Source: Impatiens glandulifera
Taxonomy: Eukaryota; Streptophyta; Magnoliopsida; Ericales; Balsaminaceae
Direction of reading: 5' to 3'
Length of the DNA stretch: 64,000 nucleotides
Assembly: GCF_907164915.1 (NCBI RefSeq)
Contig: NC_061869.1
Location: 18,453,125-18,517,124 of the forward strand
Under the pieces are notes generated by a model. The model did not search any database. It worked only from the letters and a program-made list of their open reading frames with translations, and was not told the DNA's origin. Below, piece by piece: positions 49,511 through 60,719 of the stretch (within the stretch, counting starts at the first letter, position 1; every line of letters starts with the position of its first letter). Position numbers and translations under genes: made by a program.

Positions 49511-50984
49511 GGCACCGTTTATACTATATTCTAAAAATAAATAAATTTTTATATAATGAGATTATATAAACTAATTTTTTAATATATTATATATTGTAAT
49601 ATATTTAAAATTTATATTATTATAAAAAATAAACTTAAAACTCTTATAAAATATAATTAATTAATAAATAAATAAATATATTAGTGATTTTATATTTAAT
49701 TATGTTTTTAGTGTTATGACATAATTGAGGTGAAATCAGAGCGGTCCGGGGTGGGGACACAAATATCATCCATGCCCCATCCCTAGTCAACTATCGGTCA
49801 AATCGGGGAAAAATCGCTCCAAACAGGCAATTCAGTTATTCAGTTCGTCTATCTGGCGTTACTTGTCACGCCCACAGCGGTTTCCTGCAATTCACCAATA
49901 ATTTTTTTTTAGTCACCTGCCTAAAAAACACAAAATTAGTATTAAACGAGTCATATAAGTTTAGGCCATTAGCCTTATTTATTTTAGTCATTTTGGTTTA
50001 ATTTAAAACACGTTTGGATTTTAATTAATTCGAAAATTGGTCAAAATAGTTTTATTTTTGAATTATTTATTTATTTTTAATTATGTGTAATAAACTCGTT
50101 TATAAATTTCAAAAAATTTAATTTTAAAATAGGCTCGAATTTTTAAAAGTTATAAATTTAAAGAACGTAAAAATGAGTGTTTACCTCCATAGTAAGATGA
50201 TCGATGATAACCGTATATTCAATGGTTTATGACTTTTTTTACTAGTGAAAACTTAGAACACTTGATGTTCCGTGAAGGAATTGACAGCCTTTAGGGTTTT
50301 TATTCTGCTTGTGTCTCGAACAATAACTATATTGCTCTTTAATGAACAAAATATCTATTGATTCGTGGTTCTTCCCTAAATGTGGAATATCGTCGGAACT
50401 CTTCCTTTCGCAACAATTGCGACGTTTGAAATCTTCGACAATAAAATTGACGTTCTTAGAGGTTTTGGAGTGTGATGAGTTCCAAGAGAAAAAAATGTTA
50501 TTTAAAAACTTACAATATTTTTTGAGAAATATTTAAAAATTTCGTTACGAATTTTCATATAGTTAAATCATATATTTATCACATGTAAAAAAATCAATCA
50601 AAAAAATTAAAAATTAACAAAATTCAATTTAATTCATTTGATGAGTCAAAAATGATGTTAGTACACTTGGTTAGTGTAAAAGTGAGATATTTAAGTATTT
50701 GATCTTATATCATTTAAATACTATTAATTGAATAATGAAGTATTTTATACTTCATTTATTTTGTTATCTCATTCAAATATATTGTTAATTAATTTTATTA
50801 TTTAAATTCAATTAATAATTGTTCATTATTTTTTTAATTATCATCCTAATATAATTAACCTTGTATTCTAATTTTTAAGTTGACTCACAGTAGGGCATGT
50901 CGTCCATTTGTCTCATATTTAATCATTTCGATGAAAAAGAGACTCTGCATAGTGATGAGAGAGAATTGACATGGAATTGACTAA
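49511..50984. other. intergenic DNA with a possible hAT-MITE end; no gene seen
   Basis: GCGGTCCGGGGTGGGGACAC ... CCCATCCCTAG (49740-49788) resembles the GC-rich end of a hAT MITE whose other end may be CCCCACGGGGCACCG (49504). 49850-50960 holds only AT-rich sequence and short frames without similarity. Confidence 0.4.
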
Positions 50985-51926
50985 GGCCTTGTTTGATCTT
51001 TGGGTTATTTGGGTTTTATCCGAGTTTTATCCCAAATAACCTTGTTTGATGAAATTAAGAAAAAACCAGTTATTTATTTTTTATTTCCAAAAATACCCTT
51101 ACTTCTCTTCTCCTCTATCTCTTAATACATTTTAAAAATATATTAATTTAATTTAAATTTAAATAAAATTTAAAATATAATAAAATAAATATTAAAAATT
51201 ATAGATATAATAATATTAACTTTTATTAATACATTAATTAAAATTAAAATAAATACTAATTTTATAATTATAATTTAAATATTATATAAGATAATATAGT
51301 ATATTATAATTTTATTTATATTATGTATTTATTTTTATTTAATATAATAACATAAAATTTTAAATGAAATAAATTTTATAATATAATAACCAAAAATCAA
51401 ACAAATCTATTATAGTATTTATTTAGAAAAATAATTTAAAGTTAGTTTATACCAAAAAAAAATAATAATAATAAATTTCTTTATAGATATTTAATTTAAA
51501 TGAGATATATTTATAAATTAAATAATATTTTTTATTTAAATATATTTAACTTTATTTTCTAGTATAATTATTTATTAAAATAAATTTTAATTTTAAATGG
51601 TATATTAGATAATATAGTTGGTTAGAATTTTATTTATATTTTGAATTTATTTTTATTTAATATAATTAATATAATTTTTTTAAATGAAATAATTTATTAA
51701 TTTAAATTATATAAAAATAAATTTTATAATGTAATAAAATAAATATAATATATATATATATATATATATTAATATTATTTTTTAATAATATAAAATAAAA
51801 TATTTAATTAAAGGGTAATTTTGGTATTTTAATTTATAAAATGATTGATTTGATTTGAGATGTGATGGTTGAGTTTTGGGATAAAACCTGGGTTTTATCC
51901 CAATAACCTAAAGATCAAACGAGGCC
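50985..51926. mobile_element. PIF/Harbinger-type MITE (942 bp) with TAA target-site duplication
   Basis: Left end GGCCTTGTTTGATCTTTGG and right end (opposite strand) GGCCTCGTTTGATCTTTAG, continuing as GGTTATT(T)GGG and a tract of TTTTATCC. Flanked by TAA at 50982-50984 and 51927-51929. The interior is AT-rich without a transposase. A 3-bp TWA duplication with GGCC-type ends is characteristic of PIF/Harbinger (Tourist-like) elements. Confidence 0.85.
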
Positions 51927-51929
51927 TAA

Positions 51930-52604
51930 GAGTCTTTTTAACTTTATCAATCAAGTCATTTTAAAAGGAAGAAAACATATAATAATTCTCCGTCGTGAAA
52001 ACACTTTATTGGATTAATTTTATATTTGTAAATATTATTTCACATAAATTCATATAATATATACTTTTATTATTGTATTAGAACATTTGGACTTAAAGTG
52101 ATTCCTCTTATTTTTCTTCACTTTTTTCTCCATTATTATATAGATTTGCTTTTCTTTCATTTAATTATTATTATTATTATTATTATATATATATTTCAAT
52201 TATCACCCCAGATAATATATTTAGAGAAAATAAGAGACCGATCTACACTACATACTATATTTAGGGTCGAAAAAATTGCCAATATTATAAGTATTTTAAA
52301 AATAGTGTATCAGTAATATATATATTAAAAATATCGATTTTTAATGTTTATCGAAAAAATAAGTAAGGTATGGTACTGATGCCGAAATTATTGATAAAAT
52401 AAATGTATAAGATTTTAAAATTTTGATATATCAAATATATCGAAATAATATTTATAAATTAAAATATATATAATATATATTACCCATATGGAAACAAATA
52501 AATTTAATAATAATTTAATTATAGAAATATAATTTTTGCAAATCATATCAAAATATAATTATTCTAAAATATTATTCAATATATACCATCTCTATTTTAC
52601 CGAT
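51930..52604. other. AT-rich intergenic DNA, no gene seen
   Basis: Simple-sequence (ATT)n near 52165-52185, otherwise featureless. Confidence 0.4.
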
Positions 52605-52830
52605 GAGACTGAAAAAATATTTAATTAAATTTTCAATATCTCCAAGTGGTGGAAAAAATGAAACTTGGTATCCAATCATTTCAATTATTCTTAAGAATAA
52701 TTTTGCAATCTCATTATTAACTGTGATTAGTGAATCTATTTTCAACTTGGATAAAATAATAATAGATACTTTTAAGAGCAATTTGAGTCCTAATTAAAAT
52801 AGTGAAAATATTGGTGCACACAAATGATTG
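52605..52830 (+). pseudogene. hAT transposase C-terminal dimerisation-domain fragment
   Basis: A short frame reads YPIISIILKNNFAISLLTVI, SESIFNLDKIIIDTF and KSNLSPN. This matches the hAT dimerisation consensus order (YP-LS-IA-D-AI--STVASE-AFS-GGR--D--RSSLSP). The family GGR is replaced and a stop follows, so it is a relic. No BED finger or catalytic core nearby. Confidence 0.7.
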
Positions 52831-53859
52831 ATTAATTAAAAGGTGAAAAATTCAACTTATAAAAATATAATACAACGATGAACTTGAATTATTTAAAAAA
52901 AGTTTAAAAAATTGAAAAGATTAATTTTTTTTATTTATTAAGTTTAAATTAACTAATATTTATTATTATTATTATTTAACATGAATTGTATTATCAATTT
53001 ATAAAACAAATTTACAAATACAAATACGATTAAAGATAGTTTATGAAATTCACTCTTTAGTCTCCATTTTAGCATAACTTGAAGACTACATTTATGTTTA
53101 TGTTTATTCGTGTTAATTCCAATTTTTTTAATTAACTTTAATTTTTAACATTGGTTAGTTTGTACAAATGTTGAATTTTTAAAAAATATTTTATTTTATA
53201 ATAAATATCTTTATTTTTTTATTTTGTGTAACTTTAATAACTATATTATTGATTTTTGTTTAAGTTAATATATTTTTAAAATAGTAAACATATAATATTG
53301 ATATCGTATTAAAATTAAGATATATCAAAATTAATGTACACAAAATCAAGATATGAATTTTTATATACCAACATCTTCAGTAAGAAATAAGGTATCTACT
53401 GACCCACCTATATCTTATACTTATCTACATATTTTTTACTTACACTTTTTACATGTATTTATATAGAGTTCGGTATGATCAAATTTATTTAAATTATATT
53501 TTTATCTCAAAACTCAACTATCATATCAACTATTTAATCATCATTTTATCAATTTAAATATTAAAAATAATTTTTACATTTTTATAATATAAATTAATTA
53601 TTAAATAAAAATATAATATTGTAAGGTAATTTGATAAAAAAAAAAAAATTAAAAACCAATTTATTTTTTTATTTTTTAAATCAAACAAGGGTTTATTAAA
53701 AACAAACTCAATCTAAACCCCATTAACCACTCTCTCAAGCAAGCAAGACTTAGTTAAATAATAAATAAAATCTTGATTCCTTTCTCAAGAAGATTCAAGG
53801 CCATAATTCTTCTTTTTAATAAGAATATTGAATTCTTCAAACAAACAACTCCCTATATG
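52831..53859. other. AT-rich DNA upstream of RDR1; distal promoter region
   Basis: No coding sequence. The most AT-rich stretch ends at about 53690. I see no element I can name as an operator or W-box cluster with confidence. Confidence 0.35.
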
Positions 53860-55079
53860 TAGCTCTCTCTTACTACTGAAAAGCTAGTCCTTTTCTGGAC
53901 CTGAAAAACTGAAATTGGGAGGAAAAGTACCAAAAATTTGCATTACTCAATCGAAGAAGACGATTCGATCATCGTGAAGAGAAGAAATCTATGATTCTTG
54001 GGTGTAAGATCGTTTCGTTTTCTCAACTTTTCCTTTTGTTGATCACAAAATCTCACTCTATCAGTCAAAATATCTCATGTTTATACATTATTGATAGCAT
54101 TTAATGTCATTATCTGAACTTTCAACTTTAAAGAACTCAAAAGAAAGGTTAAGGTCGGTAGTGGTCCTAGATTTTTCTTACTTGTTTTGTTTGCGCTTCT
54201 ATGAAGAAAACTATGTATATTTTCTTAATATGGAAATCGATGAGTTGGCTTCTTGAAGAACTATGTATCGTTGTATTCTTCGTGTTTTGTGTTGTTTATT
54301 GATGAAAGATTGATCCTCTTGATGAACAAATGGATGTTTTGATTCTTTGGAAAGAAGGTTAGTTCCATGTTGTTCCTCTTTTTTCTAGTTTTGTGATCCA
54401 TGGTTATTTTAGCCTTTTAGGGTTCTAATCTAGTATGACTTTTGATTCACGAAATAGACACTTTCAATCCATGTTGTTCATGTTTTCATTTTTCTTTTAG
54501 TTTTCCTACTGTTGTGATCTATGGTTGTTTCAGGGCTCTAGTTAGACTTTTGATTGGTCTTGATTTAGACATAATGAGTGTCTTTTGAAACTACCCTTAA
54601 TAGAAGATGATTTGGTTTTCTCATTTCATGTCTTTCTGGTTCTGTGGTTGTTTAAGGGTTGTAATTAGATTTTTGATTAGTCACTTTTTAGACACTATCA
54701 AGTGTCTTTTTGATATACCCTTAATAGGAGATGACTTGGAGCTTGTTTAAGGTAGGGTTATTTGAAAATAATCTTGGTTATTTGAAAAAGTAAGTGTTTG
54801 ATTAAAAGACTAAAATATCCTTTATATTTGTTAAAATGTCATAAAAGTTAAAGAGTAATTTAGTATTTTGGTTGATAAAGTGCTTGGTGAGGTCGAACTT
54901 TTGAATGATTGCAACTTTTGAGACATTTGACAATTGTGTTTGCATTTGAAAGCTGGTAAAGAAATGTATAGTACATGTAAATGAAACAGTATGTATTCAG
55001 TTTTCTTAATTTGGATTTTCAGAAACTTAATATGACAGTAAATCTAATTCATTTGCAGTGAAAACGAACCTGCAGTAAG
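53860..55079 (+). promoter_or_regulatory. RDR1 5' UTR and leader intron
   Basis: A probable 5'-UTR exon at about 53880-54003 ends before GTAAGATCG (54004). The acceptor TTCATTTGCAG (to 55058) lies 21 bp before the RDR1 start codon, implying a leader intron of about 1055 bp. An upstream ATG (53991) sits in the leader exon. A MITE-like segment (from about 54735, GCTTGTTTAAGGTAGGGTTATTTG) lies within the intron. The transcription start was not determined. Confidence 0.55.
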
Positions 55080-58000
55080 ATGAAGAAGACAATTGACTTG
55101 ACTGGGTTCCCATACCTTGTAACTGCAGAGACTATTACTGAATTTCTAGAGAGGAAATACACAGGAAAAGGTTCCGTGATTGCATTGGAGGTCAAGAAAC
55201 CAAAAAATGTGGGTTCAAGAGTATATGCAAGAGTTCAGTTTAAAACAGTTAATGACGCGGAATATATTATTAACTTGGCTAATATGCGACAAATATACTA
55301 TGGAACGTCCTATTTGAAGGCTTTTCCGAAAGACATTGATCTGGTACAAAACCCAAAGATTTTTGAATATGATATGAAAGACATTAAGCTCTATTTTGGA
55401 TGTCTGGTCAGTAAAGACAAGTTTTCTGTGCTATGGGGAAGTGAAGATGTCATGGTTCGGTTTGGCTTTCAACTAAGAAAACTTTATTTCTTTCTATCTT
55501 ATAATTCTTTTGAATACAAACTTCAGCTCTCGTACGAGAACATCTGGCAGATAGATCTCCGTCGCCCACGCAACCAATTGTTGAAATACCTTGTCATTCA
55601 GGTATATGCCATTCTCATTACTGTTTTATCATTTTGAAACATATTTTGAGTCTGTTTGGGAACTTGTATTACTTTTTCACTATTACGATCTCATTGAAAA
55701 AATCTCCAAAGTTAAAATTGAATGTCATTTCTTTCTGTTGGGTATACAATTTTCTTTTTGTATCATCATCCAGATGATAGTGTTAGTTTTTGCTAGCTCG
55801 TTTTATGTGGGGGGTTTGGATTATTTGAATGTCATGAAATCAAAATATTGTTTGATAAAAAAGTGGGTTTTTTGGGTTAAATTACTAGAATGTCCTTTTT
55901 CATTTAACATTTATAACGTCATTTTAGTAATTTAGTTAATGAATTAAGTGAGTTGATGGTAGAAATGAAAGATAATGTGATAAGATTTTTTTTTGAAAAA
56001 AACCCTAATAACCCAAGATCAAACAAGATGTTTATTTTTTCTCGATTATGATTTTAGTGATATTTTGCCACATAACAAACAAATATATATTTTTCATATC
56101 ATGATCGATGTTGTCTTGAATTTGTTTTTATCTATAAAACAGTTAGTAGGTGCACCTCGGATTTATTTGAAAAACAAGGAATCTAGTATGTACAGCTTCT
56201 TCAAGGAAACACCTGATGAACATTGGATCAGAGCAACAGATTTCACTCCATCATACAACATTGGGCAATCCTCTGCTTTATGTTTGCAATTCAAGTACGA
56301 TCTCGGTATAAACTTCGTTGAGTATTTCCCATACTATAACGAATACGACGGAAGCTTTCTTGTAGAAGATGGAACCAGTTATTGTTGCCATTATGATCTA
56401 GTGCCAATTGTAGCTCCTCCCATCGAGACTAAATTACCTTTCAATGTGATTTTCAAAATTTGTGCGTTAGTTCAACAAGGATGTCTTCCAGGTCCATTAC
56501 TTGATTCGAGATTCTATCGGTTGGTTGATCCTTCAAGAATGAACATCGTGCACATAGAACATGCATTAGAGACTTTGTTTAATATTAAAGAATCTTGTTA
56601 TGAACCTGTGAAATGGCTTATGGAGCAATATCAGAAATATATATCGTCGAAAAGGGCTACTAGATTGCCCTCGATTAAAGTTGACGACGGTTTGGTTTAT
56701 GTAAGACGGGTTCAGATAACTCCGTCGAAAGTTTGGTTTTCTGGTCCGGAGGTTAATATGTCGAATCGAGTTATACGTCAATTCTCGAGTTATGTGGATA
56801 ACTTTCTTAGGGTTTCGTTTGTCGATGAGGAATTGGGAAGACTTCATTCGATGGATTTATCTCCACGAAGTGCTTCGATCGAGAAAAGAACAGGGGTTTA
56901 TAAACGGGTAGTGGAGACTCTTCGAAATGGTATTAAAATTGGCGACGAGAAGTTCAATTTTCTCGCGTTCTCGTCGAGTCAGTTAAGGGAGAATTCTGCA
57001 TGGATGTTTTCTTCGACGAAAGACGGGGCTATAACTGCTGACAGTATAAGGAAATGGATGGGAGATTTTCATAAGATCAGAAATGTCGCTAAATATGCTG
57101 CCAGGTTAGGTCAATCATTCAGCTCTTCAACCGAGACTCTTACTATCCTAAATGAAGAAATCGATTTCATCCACGATATAGAAACTGTAACTCGCGGAAT
57201 TAGTTACACTTTCTCCGATGGGATCGGGAAGATCTCGTCAGACTTCGCTCGAAAGGTCGCTAAAAAATGCAACATTTCAGGTTCAGTTCCGTCTGCATTT
57301 CAGATTCGGTATGGAGGTTACAAAGGCGTGATAGCCGTCGATCCAGATTCTTCTTCGAAGATATCGTTAAGACCGAGCATGATGAAATACGAATCGAAGA
57401 ACACGAAATTGGATGTTTTGGCTTGGAGTAAATACCAGCCTTGTTTCTTGAACAGACAAGTGATCACTCTTTTGTCCACTCTTGAAGTGAAAGATGAAAT
57501 CTTCGAAGAGAAACAGAAAGAAGCAGTTGATAAACTCGATGCCATCTTGAAGGATCCGTATGAAGCACAAGATGCGTTGGAATTGATGTCTCCAGGAGAG
57601 AATACAAACATTTTAAAGGAATTGCTTATGTGTGGTTATAAACCGGATAAAGAACCATTTCTATCAATGATGTTGCAAACGTTTAGGGCTGCAAAATTGT
57701 TGGAATTGCGGACGAAATCTAGGATTTTTATTCCAAAGGGAAGAGGAATGATGGGATGTTTGGACGAAACTAAAACCTTAGAGTATGGACAGGTTTTTGT
57801 TCAATACTCTGATGCTGGTCATCGTTATTCTCGAAATGAAACTATTGTAATTACGGGGAAGGTAGTTGTCGCTAAAAACCCATGTCTACACCCGGGAGAT
57901 GTTCGTGTTTTATTGGCTGTCGATGTTCCTAGATTGCACCATATGGTGGATTGTGTTGTATTTCCACAGAAAGGAGAAAGGTATATATTTCTTTTGAAGA

Positions 58001-59768
58001 TTTTAAAATATTTGGCTCTTGATTCTGTTTTATTTTTATGACAGACCTCATCCTAATGAATGCTCTGGAAGTGATCTAGATGGAGATATTTATTTTGTTT
58101 GTTGGGACAAGGACTTAATTCCTCCAAGGCAATGTCAACCAATGGATTACACTGCTGCTCCAAATGTAATGTTAGATCATGATGTTACCATGGAGGTAAG
58201 ATTTTTCCTCCATTCTCTAATTTTTAAGATATATGAATTAACTCGAGTACTTGACAAAACAAGATTTAGAGCATTTATAGCCATATCTCATACACACGCG
58301 ATTGATGCTTCAAGGTTGTGGCGTGATCCTTTTTAGTGCCTATTTTCTTTCATAGTTAACACCACTAAGCGATTTCAACCTTTGTCATGTTTTGTTAGCC
58401 TTTGCTTTCATGAAACTCACTCAAAAGTCCAAAAATTTATTTTGAATTATTAATTTTCTTGTAAGGTGTTGTTTGATGTTGGTTATTTAAGACTATTTTT
58501 AAATAATCTACTACCTAATCTCCAATAATATCATTCAAATCATCAATAAAATACCAAATTACCTTTACTTTATTCTTTATAACATTCTAAAATATTAAAT
58601 AACAAGGACTGGTCATTTTACCGAAATAACCCACCTCTTTCACTGAACAAAGTTATTTGGAACCAAGAACTATTAGAACCATTTCATTTGCTCTCTTACT
58701 TTTCTTCTAAGGTCTTGTTGAGGTGGTTTATTTGGAATTATTTTCCAATAGTATAATCTACCATTACATAATTCATTTCATGTACCAAAATACCAAATTA
58801 CCCTTATTTTAAAACATTTAAAATATTAAATAATAAGGACATTTTGATCATTTTACCTAAATTACCCACTTCTTACACACCAAACAAGGTTATTAATGGA
58901 AATAACCAGTTGGTCTAAATGGTGGTCTTTACTTCTTTTCTTTATGCAGGAAGTTGAGGTGTATTTTGCCGACTACATTGTGAATGACAGTCTAGGAATC
59001 ATTGCAAATGCCCACACAGTTTTTGCAGATAGAGGACCCGAGAAAGCAATGAGTAGCCAGTGCAAAGAACTCGCTGAATTATTCTCAATCGCAGTTGACT
59101 TCCCTAAGACTGGTGTCCCAGCTAATATACCTCCCCATCTACGTGTAAAAGAGTATCCCGATTTCATGGAAAAACCCGATAAAACCACCTATATATCCCA
59201 ACGCGTGATCGGAAAGCTTTTCAGGGCAGTAAAAGATGTAAAATCCGACACCATCTTAACCTTCACTCGTGAAATCGCAAAGAGATCGTACGATCCCGAA
59301 ATGGAAGTGGAGAATTTCATGGATTATTTGGAGGACGCTCTAGACTACAAAAGGGAATACGATTACAAACTAGGAAACTTGATGGACTATTACGGTATCA
59401 AAACCGAGGGAGAGATATTGAGCGGATGTATAATGAAGATGTCGAGGTCTTTCGATAGGAGGAAGGATGCTGAATCAGTTGGTTTAGGAGTTAAGGCTTT
59501 GAGGAAGGAAGCGAGATCGTGGTTTAATAAGAAAACAGATGAAGGAGGAGATAATGACGATGTTTATGCGAAAGCATCGGCGTGGTATCATGTCACTTAC
59601 CATCCCGATTATTGGGGTTATTCCGACAAGGAGTTGAAAAGAGGGCATTTTATAAGCTTTCCTTGGTGTGTGTATGATAAGTTGATGAGCATCAAGAGGG
59701 ATAAAGCAAGATCTTTTGGTATGTCATCTTTGGGAAGAGATGTAAGTTCTAAATTGAGGTTGAGTTAG
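55080..59768 (+). CDS. RDR1: RNA-dependent RNA polymerase 1 (RDR1)
   Basis: Four coding exons, 55080-55601, 56143-57980, 58045-58195 and 58950-59768, join in phase (0, 2, 0) to 1109 residues; Arabidopsis RDR1 is almost the same length. The start MKKTIDLTGFP matches the RDR1 N-terminal RRM-like region (about residues 1-95), followed by LSYENIWQIDL. The catalytic region has FSDGIGKIS (about 531-539), AFQIRYGGYKGV, CLHPGDVRVL, HMVDCVVFPQKG, and the metal-binding DLDGD at 797-801 in ECSGSDLDGDIYF, spanning the exon 2/3 border region. The C-terminus has ASAWYHVTYHPDYWG and FPWCVYDKL. Known for RDR1: it copies viral and some host RNAs into dsRNA that feeds Dicer-like siRNA production in antiviral defence, and is usually induced by salicylic acid and infection. 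No stop, frameshift or lost catalytic residue seen. Introns 1 and 3 contain MITE-like insertions. Confidence 0.96.
55806..56031. mobile_element. MITE-like insertion in RDR1 intron 1
   Basis: The right end, read on the opposite strand, is CATCTTGTTTGATCTTGGG with TTATTAGGG, the same terminal motif as the MITE at 50985 (CTTGTTTGATCTTTGGGTTATT). The left end (GGGGTTTGGATTATTTG) is a weaker match. Confidence 0.5.
58463..58900. mobile_element. two MITE-like segments in RDR1 intron 3
   Basis: GGTGTTGTTTGATGTTGGTTATTT (58466) and GGTCTTGTTGAGGTGGTTTATTTGG (58711) resemble the outer end of the 50985 MITE. Both segments share ATTACCTTTA/ACCAAATTACC and AAATATTAAATAA-AAGGAC words and end near ACAAGGTTATT. 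They look like two diverged copies side by side. Confidence 0.5.
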
Positions 59769-60719
59769 ATTTGGGATAAATCCCATTATTTTATCTTTTG
59801 ATGTTGTTATTTTGTATGATTCTAGTATGGAAAATGCAATATATGTATCTAAGTTTGCTAATCCTTTATTTTGTTTGTATGACAAGGTAATGTAGTTCTT
59901 AAAATTGCTTGCATCATATGTTTTAATTTTATATTCATGCACATATTAAAAACTTTAATGCAATATTCTTACTATAAGTTAACTATTAGAGATATTTAAA
60001 TTTTTGGTGTTGTAAATGTAATATATTACATGTTTTAGAATTTAGTCTAATATATAATGTTGTAGAATAGATAAATGAGATTGCATGAAGATGAGTTTAG
60101 TTTTACTTGCTGAAATAATAATTATTTTCCATTTATATTTATATTATTTTATTTAAATTTATTATTTATCATTTGATTGTGGGTAGACTATATTCTTTTC
60201 TTTGTGAATATAAAATATACTATTTGAGAATTTAAGATGTAGAGATTATGAATGTTTGTGGGTTTGACTTAATTTGGATTTTTTTTAATGAAACATATAT
60301 TTAAAATAATAATTCGATTATATTAAATTTGATATTCATAACTGATCTTACGAGTTCTTACCAAATTTTATTGAAAGTATTGATGTTTGTAAATACTCGA
60401 CATAATGATATCTGTTAATTTCGATACCAAAAAGTGTTCACTCGATATTTTTGTGTTAACCATACTAGGGTCGAGAATGGAAGAGAAAGAAGACCGATTT
60501 GGACTCGGTTGAGAAATGGACATAGCTCATTTGCAAAAGACGGTAAATAACCTTATTTTTCTTAATTTTGTAACTATATGATATTAATATATATAAAATA
60601 ATAATAATTTTGTAACAATATGATATTAATATATAAAAAAAAAAACAATAAAAAAATATTTTTTTTTATAAATGATATAATTATAATATATGAATATTTT
60701 GTTGAGAGGGAGTGAGAAA
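59769..60719. other. RDR1 3' flank and intergenic DNA up to the rhomboid gene
   Basis: AT-rich, no coding similarity. The RDR1 3' UTR presumably lies in the first 200 bp, and the upstream region of the rhomboid gene in the last 300 bp. Both genes read left to right. Confidence 0.45.

Noticed and set aside
55591..55935. 114-aa frame overlapping RDR1 intron 1
   Set aside because: It starts inside exon 1 in another frame and runs through the intron; the RDR1 splice model fits in phase.
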